A stretch of 64,000 nucleotides of DNA, taken from Clostridia bacterium (GTDB lineage Bacteria > Bacillota > Clostridia > Caldicoprobacterales > Caldicoprobacteraceae). The notes below the pieces were generated by a model. The model searched no databases. It had not been told where the DNA came from and worked only from the letters and a program-made list of their open reading frames with translations. Location: NCBI GenBank assembly GCA_017577715.1, contig PKRC01000010.1, positions 1-64,000 on the forward strand, written 5' to 3'. The translations under genes and the position numbers were made by a program. Below are positions 42,970 to 51,935 of the stretch, piece after piece; position 1 is the first letter of the stretch, and every line of letters starts with the position of its first letter.

Positions 42970-43046
42970 AAGCTTAACAGTCTGAAGCAAAACCGTAAAG
43001 TTTTTTAAAACTTTCGTAACAGTTTTACTTCAGCACCGTTAAGCTT
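42970..43046. repeat. Long imperfect hairpin (~35-bp arms) between VanW-like and PRC genes
   Basis: The arms 42970-43004 and 43007-43046 begin and end with AAGCTT and pair almost along their whole length, with two or three mismatches and small bulges, leaving a 2-nt centre. It could be a long terminator of the PRC-barrel gene, a small palindromic element, or a processed RNA. Confidence 0.75.
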
Positions 43047-43064
43047 GATTTTATATGGATCCTT

Positions 43065-43805
43065 TTATACGGCCTCAATATTCATGGTGAGCTCGACAAG
43101 CTTTCCCTCGGCTTTTATCTTATCTATAAGCTCCTCGGTCACTATATCCCCCTCAGCAGCCAACAATTCTCCCCTCTCGCTCATTATCCTCTTAGTAACC
43201 CTCTTCCCCAGAAGGAATCGCCTTTGCTTTTGCTCAAATAAAGAAGAGCCTTTATATTTGTATTGCCCATCATCGGCGTTTCCCGCAAGTTGATAAACTT
43301 CTCCACGCGGTTTATCGCCTGCATTATCGGCTCCATCACTAACGCCATCGCTGACAATCAGTATTCCATTACCATAGGTAACAACCTGGGAGGAATTCAA
43401 TTCTAAATCTTTTTGGTTTTGGGCGTATAGCTGGCATCTTACAATCCTTCCATCGCTTTCATCGAAGTAATATTCTTGTACATTCCCCAGGTACTCGCCC
43501 CTTTGAGTGTAGACCCTGGCGTCCTCGAGGCTCATGCCCTGCTCTATCAAATCAAGGGCTTCCTCAACTTGCGAGAAATGCAATATATTTTCCCGGCTCT
43601 CGGTAATGACCGCATGGGACCCTATCCCTAACACCTTATCAAAGGGCAATAGCTTGGCCCCTAAATACCATTCCTCATCTTCGATGATGAGGTACTGTAC
43701 CTTCCCTTCATAGCAATTTATCAGCAACTTCCTAACCCTGCCACACTCAATACCTTCCCTTACGCATATAACCGGCAACCCTTCAACATCATGCATAGCT
43801 TTCAT
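43065..43805 (-). CDS. Double PRC-barrel domain protein
   Basis: Protein of 246 aa from the ATG after GGGGTTGAT; an alternative ATG lies six codons earlier. Two PRC-barrel modules are seen at ~5-75 (GLPVICVREGIECGRVRKLLI) and ~90-150 (DARVYTQRGEYLGNVQEYYF). A charged linker and a C-terminal helical segment (RGELLAAEGDIVTEELIDKI) follow. PRC barrels bind RNA or protein partners, as in RimM and photosynthetic reaction centres; the role here is unknown. It follows rex by about 50 bp on the same strand. Confidence 0.8.
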   Translation of the reverse strand: MKAMHDVEGLPVICVREGIECGRVRKLLINCYEGKVQYLIIEDEEWYLGAKLLPFDKVLGIGSHAVITESRENILHFSQVEEALDLIEQGMSLEDARVYTQRGEYLGNVQEYYFDESDGRIVRCQLYAQNQKDLELNSSQVVTYGNGILIVSDGVSDGADNAGDKPRGEVYQLAGNADDGQYKYKGSSLFEQKQRRFLLGKRVTKRIMSERGELLAAEGDIVTEELIDKIKAEGKLVELTMNIEAV

Positions 43806-43854
43806 ATTATCAACCCCGATCATACCCCTATTGTCGTCTTATCATTCATTCCAC

Positions 43855-44496
43855 TTAGGATTTTGTGGCATTGATTCTATAAGACAATATGTAGAGGCTA
43901 TCGCTCAAGTGAACATTTTCGACTATGACATCATCGGGTAAAACGACATCAATGGGAGCGAAATTCCAGATGTACTTTATGCCACAGCTCACCAAAAGTT
44001 CGGCGACTTCCTGTGCCTTCTCCTTTGGGGTACAGATCACTCCTATATCTATATTATGACTTGCAGCGTAGCTCCTTAAATCGTCCACGTCGTAGATCTC
44101 GATACCGCGTATGGACATGCCTATCAAACGGGGATTGACATCGAACATGGCTCTTATAAAAAAGCCTTCTCTTTCAAAACCGCTGTAATTTGCTAGAGCC
44201 TGACCCAAATTTCCTGCTCCTACCACTACCATGTTGTACTGCCTGTCCAACCCCAGGATCTTTTTAAACTCCTCGCACAGCTCTGCCACATTATAACCAT
44301 ATCCCTGTTGCCCAAACCCCCCGAAACAGTTGAAGTCCTGTCTGATCTGCGATGCAGTAAGTCCCATCTTCTGCCCCAGCTCGTTGGATGACACCCTTTT
44401 TACGCCATTTTTCTTAAGCTCCATAAGATACCTGTAATACTTGGGCAACCTCCTTATGACTGCCTCGGAAACTCTGCGCCTACTTCTTTCCATCAT
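43855..44496 (-). CDS. rex: Redox-sensing transcriptional repressor Rex
   Basis: Protein of 213 aa that represses fermentation and respiration genes and is released from DNA by NADH. The N-terminal winged helix (residues ~1-80: SSNELGQKMGLTASQIRQDFNCFGGFGQQGYGY) is followed by the Rossmann NAD(H) domain (VVVGAGNLGQALANY) and the C-terminal swapped helix (SDSLYILSYRI). GGAGGTGG lies 4-7 nt before the ATG. No canonical Rex operator (TTGTGAA repeats) was seen in its own upstream region. Confidence 0.97.
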   Translation of the reverse strand: MMERSRRRVSEAVIRRLPKYYRYLMELKKNGVKRVSSNELGQKMGLTASQIRQDFNCFGGFGQQGYGYNVAELCEEFKKILGLDRQYNMVVVGAGNLGQALANYSGFEREGFFIRAMFDVNPRLIGMSIRGIEIYDVDDLRSYAASHNIDIGVICTPKEKAQEVAELLVSCGIKYIWNFAPIDVVLPDDVIVENVHLSDSLYILSYRINATKS

Positions 44497-44611
44497 AAAA
44501 CCACCTCCACACGGGTTAAACGCCGTTTAAGGCAGGCCAATCCCCTTATTTTAAAATTATTTCCATCGATATCAGTGTAACAAATAATACCGTCAAGTTC
44601 AATATGAAACT

Positions 44612-44656
44612 AAAAATAAAGCATTCCCGGCTTATTTCAAAACCGGAAATGCTTTT
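44612..44656 (-). terminator. Intrinsic terminator of the aconitase-gntR operon
   Basis: On the minus strand an AAAGCATTTCCGG / CCGGGAATGCTTT stem ends in TATTTTTAG, right after the gntR stop. Confidence 0.8.
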
Positions 44657-44659
44657 CCC

Positions 44660-45376
44660 TCAATTCTCTTTTTCATTCTGTCCCATAAGAGAGTGGAGGT
44701 TTAAAATGGCAGAAGAAATATGCTTTGCCATAAACTTTTCAGCTTCTGCCGCATTCCTTTTCATAATCGCCTCAAAAATGCTCCTATGCTCATTTAATGA
44801 CTGACATGCTCGCATGGGCACCTTTAAAGAACCGCGCCGTGCCTGTTCCACATACCTAAGCAGGTTGTCCAGCAGATGTTTAAGTACCTTGCTGTCGCAG
44901 GCCTCGTATATCACTCCATGAAAACGCGTATCCAGCTGGGTAAGCTGCTCAAAGTCGTTTTTCTTGGTATAATACCCCATCAGCTCCACGATCTCTTCCA
45001 ATTCTTTGAGCTTTTGCTGGTCTATGCGCTGGGCTGCCCATCGAGCCGCCAACCCTTCAAGCATGGAACGTATGGTATATATATCATCTATATCTTGCTG
45101 AGAAAATCCGTTTACCACCACCCCCTTATTGGGGATGGAAATCACCAGCCCTTCCAGCTCTAGTTGCCTGATAGCCTCGCGTATGGGGGTCCTGCTTACA
45201 CCCAGCTCCTCTGCCAGCCTGGTCTCAACCAGCGCATCGCCAGGCTTGTAGCGGCCATCCAATATGGCATCTCTAATGTAATTAAACACATATGAATGCA
45301 GGGAATATCTCTCCAGCGATTGCAGCCTGGCAAACCTCTTGGCTTTCGCCACACCATTCTCTTCAATATTTTCCAT
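44660..45376 (-). CDS. GntR-family regulator (FadR/FCD subfamily)
   Basis: Protein of 238 aa. The N-terminal winged helix-turn-helix (residues ~28-92: DALVETRLAEELGVSRTPIREAIRQLELEGLV) is followed by the FCD ligand domain (IDDIYTIRSMLEGLAARWAA, DTRFHGVIYEAC, EHRSIFEAI) that binds carboxylates through a metal. It begins 22 bp after the aconitase stop, so it is in the same operon. Citrate or another tricarboxylate is a plausible effector, and the TTGTATACAA palindrome in the aconitase promoter a plausible operator. Confidence 0.93.
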   Translation of the reverse strand: MENIEENGVAKAKRFARLQSLERYSLHSYVFNYIRDAILDGRYKPGDALVETRLAEELGVSRTPIREAIRQLELEGLVISIPNKGVVVNGFSQQDIDDIYTIRSMLEGLAARWAAQRIDQQKLKELEEIVELMGYYTKKNDFEQLTQLDTRFHGVIYEACDSKVLKHLLDNLLRYVEQARRGSLKVPMRACQSLNEHRSIFEAIMKRNAAEAEKFMAKHISSAILNLHSLMGQNEKEN

Positions 45377-45398
45377 AATACCTCACTCTCTAGACTTT

Positions 45399-47330
45399 TT
45401 ATTGTCCAGAATTTTTCCGAGTATAATTGAGCAAGCCTCCTGCCAGTATGACTTCCTTTAACCTGGGCGAAAGATTCAACCCCACCTTTATCTCCTTATT
45501 CTTAGTGAGATTTTTAACGATGATCACGTTGCCTTGCCTTATCTGCCCAATAGCATTTTCAATGACAAGGCGATCATCCTGATCAATATCATCATAATCC
45601 TTTTCATCCACAAATGTCAAAGGCAATATCCCCGAATTTATAAGGTTTGCCATGTGAATTCTGGCAAAAGATTTTGCTATTACACCTTTTATCCCGAGGT
45701 ACAAAGGCACCAAAGCTGCATGCTCCCTGCTGGAACCCTGCCCGTAATTGTGCCCGGCCACTAGGAAACCGCCACCCGCTTTCCTGGCGCGCTCGGGAAA
45801 ATCTTTATCCACCAAAGTAAGGCAATAATCGGCAAGATAAGGTATATTAGACCGGTAAGGCAACAGCTTGGCATTGGATGGCATGATGTGGTCGGTAGTG
45901 ATGTTGTCCTCCATCTTAAGCAATACCGTGCCCTCTACTATATTGGGAAGTTCCTTGTTGACAGGGAAAGGCTTGATGTTGGGCCCCCGTACCACTTCTA
46001 CATGTACCCCTTCGGGTGCAGGCGGAATGATCCCGTTGTCGTTTATCTCGAAGGCATCGGGCATTTCGACCTCAGGATACTCGCCCAGAGTACGAGGGTC
46101 GGTCAACACGCCGGTCAGGGCGGTAGCAGCCGCCACCTCGGGGCTGGTCAAATAAACCTTTGCGCTTGGCGTTCCGCTTCTCCCGTAGAAGTTGCGGTTA
46201 AAGGTCCGCACCGACACCCCATTGGTAGCTGGCGCCTGTCCCATGCCGATACACGGCCCACAGGCACACTCCAGAATGCGTGCACCAGCTGCTATCAGGT
46301 CGGCCAGGGCTCCGTTGCGTGCCAGCATGGTAAAAACCTGCTTGGATCCAGGAGCAATCACCAGGCTGACATCGGGATGCACCGTTTTACCTTTGAGTAT
46401 CTTAGCCACGCGCATTAGATCCAAATAGGAGGAATTAGTACAGCTTCCAATTGCCACTTGGTCAACTTTGATAGGCCCAACATTCCTTACGGTGTCCACG
46501 TTGTCAGGGCTATGGGGCTGCGCTACCAGCGGCTCCAATGCGCTCAGGTCAATCTCGATCTCCTCATCATACTGAGCATCAGGATCAGCCTCAAGGGGAA
46601 TCCATTCGTGTTCGCGCCCCTGCGCCCTCATGAAAGCTCTGGTCACCTCATCGCTGGGAAATATGGAGGTAGTGGCACCCAGCTCTGCACCCATATTGGC
46701 TATGGTAGCCCTCTCGGGCACCGTCAGTGTAGCAACGCCTTCGCCGGCATATTCCATGACCTTGCCCACGCCGCCTTTAACGGTAAGCCTTCTTAACAGC
46801 TCCAAGATGATGTCTTTGGCGCTTACCCACGGTTGCAGCTTTCCCTTAAGCCAAACCCTGCATACCTTGGGCATGGTGAAATAATAAGGTCCTCCTGCCA
46901 TGGCCACCGCCACGTCCAGCCCTCCAGCCCCGATAGCCAGCATGCCAATTCCACCGGCTGTGGGCGTATGGCTGTCAGAACCCAGCAACGTCCATCCCGG
47001 CCTGCCAAAACGCTCCAGATGTACCTGGTGACAAATCCCATTACCGGGCCTGGAGAAATATATACCGTATTTGGCTGCCACCGTTTGAATGTATTTGTGG
47101 TCATCGGCATTTTCAAAACCCGTCTGAAGGGTATTGTGGTCTATATAAGCCACCGATTTTTTGGTCCTCACCCGCGGCACGCCCATGGCCTCAAACTGAA
47201 GATAAGCCATGGTTCCAGTTGAATCCTGCGTCAGAGTCTGGTCAATGGAAATGGCTATCTCCTCTCCGGGTATCATTCTGCCGGATACGAGATGGCTTTC
47301 TATGATTTTCTGCACTATATTTTTGCCCAT
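45399..47330 (-). CDS. Aconitate hydratase (short clostridial type)
   Basis: Iron-sulfur enzyme of 643 aa that interconverts citrate and isocitrate through cis-aconitate. The [4Fe-4S] cysteines are in GSCTNSS and ECACGPCIG. Substrate-binding segments LLGSDSHTPTAGG and GQGSSREHA are kept. It is shorter than the ~900-aa AcnA, as usual for anaerobic Firmicutes. The start is the ATG with AAAGGGGG upstream; a 20-codon longer frame is less likely. No other TCA-cycle genes are present, so it probably serves glutamate synthesis. A good promoter with overlapping operator lies upstream. Confidence 0.95.
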   Translation of the reverse strand: MGKNIVQKIIESHLVSGRMIPGEEIAISIDQTLTQDSTGTMAYLQFEAMGVPRVRTKKSVAYIDHNTLQTGFENADDHKYIQTVAAKYGIYFSRPGNGICHQVHLERFGRPGWTLLGSDSHTPTAGGIGMLAIGAGGLDVAVAMAGGPYYFTMPKVCRVWLKGKLQPWVSAKDIILELLRRLTVKGGVGKVMEYAGEGVATLTVPERATIANMGAELGATTSIFPSDEVTRAFMRAQGREHEWIPLEADPDAQYDEEIEIDLSALEPLVAQPHSPDNVDTVRNVGPIKVDQVAIGSCTNSSYLDLMRVAKILKGKTVHPDVSLVIAPGSKQVFTMLARNGALADLIAAGARILECACGPCIGMGQAPATNGVSVRTFNRNFYGRSGTPSAKVYLTSPEVAAATALTGVLTDPRTLGEYPEVEMPDAFEINDNGIIPPAPEGVHVEVVRGPNIKPFPVNKELPNIVEGTVLLKMEDNITTDHIMPSNAKLLPYRSNIPYLADYCLTLVDKDFPERARKAGGGFLVAGHNYGQGSSREHAALVPLYLGIKGVIAKSFARIHMANLINSGILPLTFVDEKDYDDIDQDDRLVIENAIGQIRQGNVIIVKNLTKNKEIKVGLNLSPRLKEVILAGGLLNYTRKNSGQ

Positions 47331-47379
47331 TATCAATCCCCCTTTGCCAAAATAAAAGCCATATACCATGGTCACATTA

Positions 47380-47408
47380 ATTGTATACAATTATACAAAC
47401 TATGTCAA
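47380..47408 (-). promoter_or_regulatory. Aconitase operon promoter with overlapping GntR-type operator
   Basis: On the minus strand, a perfect TTGACA (47403-47408) and TACAAT (47380-47385) are separated by 17 nt. The palindrome TTGTATACAA (47381-47390) overlaps the -10 box, and an adjacent TTGTATAA half-site lies in the spacer. This fits FadR-type operators (GT..AC core) and suggests repression by the co-transcribed GntR protein. Confidence 0.65.
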
Positions 47409-47547
47409 CGAATTTGTGGCCCATAAACGCTGCTCCGCAACTTATAAGATGAAAAGGGTAATAAAGTCTTATTTTACCAATCTATATATTATGATATAAT
47501 AAAAATAAAATCATGTTGAAAACATGACAAAAAGGAGGCATATGGAA

Positions 47548-48813
47548 ATGCTGGAACGGTTAAAACAGAAAATCACGGAATTGGCCATACAACAACCGTT
47601 TATATTTGCAGCAGTACTGGCAGCAGTAGCTACCATACTAGAAAAGCTTATCATGCCACACCTCAGCATCATAAGCGTCATCATCCTACTCTTATTCAAA
47701 TTGGCCATACTGGAACTCATAGCTTACTTACTGATGAAAGCAGTACGCTCAAAGGTAGAATCCATAGCCTACATAATGGATCGCATAAAGAACAGGGACC
47801 TCTCCTACACGGTGGACTTTTCGGGGTTTGAAGACCTGCAGGCAGTATCAACCAGTTTCAACAACATGATAGCTGACCTCAAATCCATAATGTCTTCATT
47901 GAAAAACATTACCAGACGATTGGTGGAGGCATCAGAGCTTTTAACCACCAACACCACCAGGGTTAATCAGGCCATTGATGATATATCGGCATCCATGAAC
48001 GAGATCGCCCACGGGGCCTCAGAACAGGCTGCAGAGGCCGAAAGAGGTGTAAACTTAATAACCAGCCTATCAGAACAGATCCAACTAGTATATGAAAATA
48101 CCAATAAAATGGTGGAAGATTCTAACCATATGCGCGCATTAAATGAACAGGGCCTTGAAGCGGTCAAAACCTTGCGCCAATCCAATGAACAAAGTCAGAC
48201 AGCCGCTACCAAAGTGCTGGAATTTATCAATTCGTTTGTCGAGAAGTCCAAGAACATAGGGGAATTTGTCAGCACCATCAACAATATAGCAGAGCAGACC
48301 AACCTGCTAGCCCTCAATGCGGCCATAGAAGCTGCCAGAGCGGGAGAAGCCGGTCGAGGCTTTGCGGTTGTGGCCGATGAGGTCAGAAAACTAGCCGATG
48401 CCACCAAAAAAGCCACCGAACAGGTGGAACAAATTATGTCAAACATCATAGAGGAAGCCGATAAAGCGTCGACAATAGTGGATTCGGTAAGTGCCGTCAT
48501 GGAAAACCAAGTAAAAGCGGTGGACAACACCTACGAAGCGTTCCATACCATAGCGGAAGGCATCGAAAATATAATAAGCCGCATAAACAACATAAGTAAA
48601 TCCATGGCTGCCATAGAAGAGGATAAGAATAAGGTGATAGATGCCATACAGAACATCTCGGCTGTCTCCCAGCAGGCTGCCGCCGCCAGCCAGGAAGTAG
48701 CAGCCAGCACCACCGAACAGAGAAGCGTAATAGAGCAAATCGCATCCTATTCAAGAACCCTAAACGAGCTATCCCTGGAGCTCCGTAAATACGTTGATAT
48801 CTATAAAATATAA
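47548..48813 (+). CDS. Methyl-accepting chemotaxis protein without periplasmic sensor domain
   Basis: Protein of 421 aa. Two transmembrane helices lie in the first ~75 residues with almost no extracytoplasmic loop. A HAMP domain follows, then a long methyl-accepting helical hairpin whose tip carries the CheA/CheW contact NLLALNAAIEAARAGEAGRGFAVVADEVRKLA. It may sense membrane or cytoplasmic state. AGGAGG lies 9 nt before the chosen ATG; ATGs at 47542 and 47524 are possible. No other chemotaxis genes are nearby. A CATGTT/AACATG inverted repeat lies just upstream (47512-47526). Confidence 0.92.
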   Translation: MLERLKQKITELAIQQPFIFAAVLAAVATILEKLIMPHLSIISVIILLLFKLAILELIAYLLMKAVRSKVESIAYIMDRIKNRDLSYTVDFSGFEDLQAVSTSFNNMIADLKSIMSSLKNITRRLVEASELLTTNTTRVNQAIDDISASMNEIAHGASEQAAEAERGVNLITSLSEQIQLVYENTNKMVEDSNHMRALNEQGLEAVKTLRQSNEQSQTAATKVLEFINSFVEKSKNIGEFVSTINNIAEQTNLLALNAAIEAARAGEAGRGFAVVADEVRKLADATKKATEQVEQIMSNIIEEADKASTIVDSVSAVMENQVKAVDNTYEAFHTIAEGIENIISRINNISKSMAAIEEDKNKVIDAIQNISAVSQQAAAASQEVAASTTEQRSVIEQIASYSRTLNELSLELRKYVDIYKI

Positions 48814-48914
48814 ATGGCATGATACCCCAACGGCATTTATGCGTTTATCCTTAACAAATACAGGCAAACAATAACAGGCCACACAAGAGTTTTATGCTCA
48901 TCAAGGATAGCTAA

Positions 48915-48964
48915 ATAAAATGCCCTGGATTTTGCTAAAGTGCATCATCCAGGGCATTTCCATA
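48915..48964. terminator. Bidirectional terminator between MCP and oxidoreductase genes
   Basis: A 13-bp stem (AAATGCCCTGGAT/ATCCAGGGCATTT) with a loop of about 17 nt is followed by TTTTATTT on the minus strand. Confidence 0.82.
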
Positions 48965-48984
48965 TCAAAATCAAAGATAAATCA

Positions 48985-50274
48985 TCATAGGTCAATCAGG
49001 TCATCTATGTCAACCGGCATTCCCGTCCTTATGGACTTGTTGGCCGCAATGCCCGTCAATATGGACATAGCACCGTCTATATGCGATGCCGCTCTGTTGA
49101 AGGGATCTTCAGCCGGAGTGCCAAACAGGTAGTTGAGCATTATGGGATCGGCTCCGCCATGGCCTCCCTCTCCCTCTTCAATGGGCACGTTGTAGGGCGC
49201 TCCAAACATCGGGAATACCGTGATGCTCTTCTTCCTTACAGCACCCTCCTCTGTTACATCGCCGCCAGCATTTATATAGGTGTTCTCCACCACCGTGGCC
49301 TGTATACGCCCTTTATTGCCGTTGAAGGCTATCCTGAAGCCTTCCCATGGCATATAAGCATTAAGCGAATAGGTCATGATGGCATTGTTCTTGTAGCGAA
49401 CCATGACTGCCATGGTATCCTCAATGCTTATACCATCGCCAAACACGCTCTGGTCCCGCAAGTAACCATCTTCCTTTTCGGCATCCAGGTACATGGCTTT
49501 AAGCTGAGGATTCTTCTCCAGATGGATGGCAAAGGGGTCGTCCTTGGCAATCTCACTGCCGTATGCCCGATAGTAGAACTTGTATATGCCTCGCTTTTCG
49601 GCATTTTCACGGCCGTAGAACATGAGGTCTCCCATGCTGAATACCGTCTTGGGCTGGGTATTGAGCCAGAAGTTGACCAGGTCGAAGTGATGGGTAGCCT
49701 TGTGAACCAGCAATCCACCGCTGTTGCGCTTGTCCCTGTGCCAACGCCTGAAGTAATCGGCACCGTGGCGGGTATCCAGCAGCCATTCAAAGTGCACCGA
49801 TAGCACATCGCCTATGGTGCCATTCATGATAAGCTCCTTTATCTTTGTGTTATGAGGTGCATAGCGATAGTTAAAGGTTACCCTCAAATTCTTGCCGGTC
49901 CTCTTGACCGCATCCAGTATTGCCTGGCATTTCACCTCGTCTATGGTCATGGGTTTCTCGGTTATTACATCGCAGCCTAGCTCCATGGCCCGAATAATGT
50001 AAATATGATGGGTGCGATCAATGGAAGTAACGATAACTACGTCCGGTTTTTCATTTTTGATCATGTCATCGAATTGATCAGGGGTATAAGTATTCACCGG
50101 CTTTGCTCCGTATTCCTCCTGCAAAACCTTGTTGGCATAATCCATGCGTACCCTATTTATATCGCAAAAACCGACCAGCTCGCAGGTATCCTTAAATGTG
50201 CTAGCAATGGCTCCGTAATACAACCTGGCCCTGCCGCCTATACCTACCATGGCATATCTCTTTCTTCTAGCCAT
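48985..50274 (-). CDS. Gfo/Idh/MocA-family NAD(P)-dependent oxidoreductase
   Basis: Protein of 429 aa. The N-terminal Rossmann domain starts AMVGIGGRARLYYG, and the catalytic Lys motif is TEKPM. The C-terminal alpha/beta domain has LLVHKATHHFDLVNFWL, with the His used in catalysis. The family oxidises or dehydrogenates sugars, inositols or glycoside substrates; the exact substrate is unknown. AAAGGAGGTAA precedes the ATG. It is divergent from an AraC-type gene at 50445, the likely activator. Confidence 0.9.
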   Translation of the reverse strand: MARRKRYAMVGIGGRARLYYGAIASTFKDTCELVGFCDINRVRMDYANKVLQEEYGAKPVNTYTPDQFDDMIKNEKPDVVIVTSIDRTHHIYIIRAMELGCDVITEKPMTIDEVKCQAILDAVKRTGKNLRVTFNYRYAPHNTKIKELIMNGTIGDVLSVHFEWLLDTRHGADYFRRWHRDKRNSGGLLVHKATHHFDLVNFWLNTQPKTVFSMGDLMFYGRENAEKRGIYKFYYRAYGSEIAKDDPFAIHLEKNPQLKAMYLDAEKEDGYLRDQSVFGDGISIEDTMAVMVRYKNNAIMTYSLNAYMPWEGFRIAFNGNKGRIQATVVENTYINAGGDVTEEGAVRKKSITVFPMFGAPYNVPIEEGEGGHGGADPIMLNYLFGTPAEDPFNRAASHIDGAMSILTGIAANKSIRTGMPVDIDDLIDL

Positions 50275-50444
50275 ATCTTATTACCTCCTTTTCAAATTCA
50301 CATCTCTTTTTTCATCCATTATAGAGCAATATTTTTATAACTTCTGCTTATTTTTTGCTTAATTCCATAAAAATACTACATATTTTGCTTTATAAATCGG
50401 CAAATTTGAGTTAATATTTAATTGGAAGGGAGGATAAAGGAAAA

Positions 50445-51332
50445 ATGGTACCACACACCCTCCAGGAGGAAAGGTGTACTACATTTTTAATAAACGTTAC
50501 CCATTCGAAGAGACAGGGACATTTTACCATGCCGGTTCAGCATTACCATCAACATTATGAAATATATTATCTGCTAAACGGTGAAAGAAACTATTTCATT
50601 CAGGACAGAATCTACACCGTAAAAAAGGGCAATATAGTTCTCATATACAAAAATGTAGTTCACAGAACCATTGACAGCTCCATCCCCGACCACGAAAGGC
50701 TTTTAGTAGAATTTTCAGACGAGGCCTTGAATGCCCTATCTCCCGAGGAGAAAAACCTACTCCTGCAGGTCTTCGACATGGACAGGCCAGTTATCAGGTT
50801 GGAACCTTATGAACAGATGATGGTGGAACACCTGCTCAATAAGATGTTGCAGGAAAGACAAGCAAAAACGCTGGGAGCCAGCATCTGCCTCAAAGCCTAT
50901 CTAATTGAGCTTCTGGTTTTGCTCCTACGCTTCAGGGAACAAAAAAGAAAGGCGCTGGCAGAGGCTATCGAAACGCCCAACCCCCTGCATCAAAAGATTT
51001 TGGAGATTGTACAGTATATCAACAACCATTACAGCGATGAGATCAGCCTCAATGCGCTGTCCAAAACCTTCTATATAAGCCCATATTACCTGAGCAGAAC
51101 ATTTAAACGGGTAACAGGTTTCAATTTGGTGGAATATTTAAACCTCATAAGGGTAAAGGAAGCTCAAAAACTACTGCAAAGCACCAATTTAAAAATCATA
51201 GATATAGCTCAAAGGGTAGGGTTTGGAAGCGTAGCACACTTTGGAAGGACCTTCAAGAGCATCACTTCCCTATCCCCGTCCGATTATAGAAAAAGCGTCA
51301 ACCTTGGCAGAAAACTGGCAGCACGACGTTAA
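50445..51332 (+). CDS. AraC-family regulator with cupin sensor domain
   Basis: Protein of 295 aa. The N-terminal cupin (residues ~15-100: HYHQHYEIYYLLNGERNYFI and YKNVVHRTI) typically binds sugars or sugar acids. The C-terminal AraC double helix-turn-helix (residues ~195-285: ISLNALSKTFYISPYYLSR and IAQRVGFGSVAHFGRTFK) binds DNA. It lies back to back with the Gfo/Idh/MocA oxidoreductase and probably controls it. GGGAGG lies 11 nt before the ATG. Confidence 0.93.
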   Translation: MVPHTLQEERCTTFLINVTHSKRQGHFTMPVQHYHQHYEIYYLLNGERNYFIQDRIYTVKKGNIVLIYKNVVHRTIDSSIPDHERLLVEFSDEALNALSPEEKNLLLQVFDMDRPVIRLEPYEQMMVEHLLNKMLQERQAKTLGASICLKAYLIELLVLLLRFREQKRKALAEAIETPNPLHQKILEIVQYINNHYSDEISLNALSKTFYISPYYLSRTFKRVTGFNLVEYLNLIRVKEAQKLLQSTNLKIIDIAQRVGFGSVAHFGRTFKSITSLSPSDYRKSVNLGRKLAARR

Positions 51333-51485
51333 TTCTATTTAAGCAACTTTAGCTTTTCAAAATTTTTTATATAAATTCAAAATTTCTAAAAATAGTTCTT
51401 GAAACCCTTAAATAAAAAGTTTATCCTCCTATATGGAACGTAATTAATTTTAACGATGTAATTTTAGCAATGGAGGTACAGCGCT

Positions 51486-51785
51486 ATGGCAATAACAAAA
51501 GAAGTGATCACATACATTGCAATGCTGGCAAGGCTGCAGCTTAACGAAGAGGAGGAAAGCAGCATGGTTTCTGACATAAACAGAATCATCTCCTATTTCG
51601 ACAAGCTAAAAGAACTCGATACATCCAATATAGATGCTATGGAATTTTTGAGCATGGACGAGGACGCCTTCGAAAAGGCTTTGCGCGACGATGTAGTAGA
51701 CAAGTCCTATGACAGGGAAGAGCTTTTGCACCCCGAAGAGGAGAAGGGCTCGGAGTACTTTACCGTACCGCGGGTGGTCGAATAA
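51486..51785 (+). CDS. gatC: Asp/Glu-tRNA amidotransferase subunit C
   Basis: Small subunit of 99 aa that stabilises GatA in the GatCAB complex, which amidates misacylated Glu-tRNA(Gln) or Asp-tRNA(Asn). Family residues are ITKEVITYIAMLARLQLNEEE at the start and TVPRVVE at the end. GGAGG lies 9 nt before the ATG. It is first of gatC-gatA-gatB; 150 bp separates it from gatA. Confidence 0.96.
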   Translation: MAITKEVITYIAMLARLQLNEEEESSMVSDINRIISYFDKLKELDTSNIDAMEFLSMDEDAFEKALRDDVVDKSYDREELLHPEEEKGSEYFTVPRVVE

Positions 51786-51935
51786 TATCAAGAATTTTAG
51801 ACAAACCATCCTTAGGTTCTCCGTTATCTTCATACCTTCAAGAGCCAGACAAAGCCTAAAAGATTAAAAAGCTTTGTTCACAAATCTTATTCTAAACGGT
51901 AAACATTTAACGCTTAACAGAACGGAGGGAAACTC

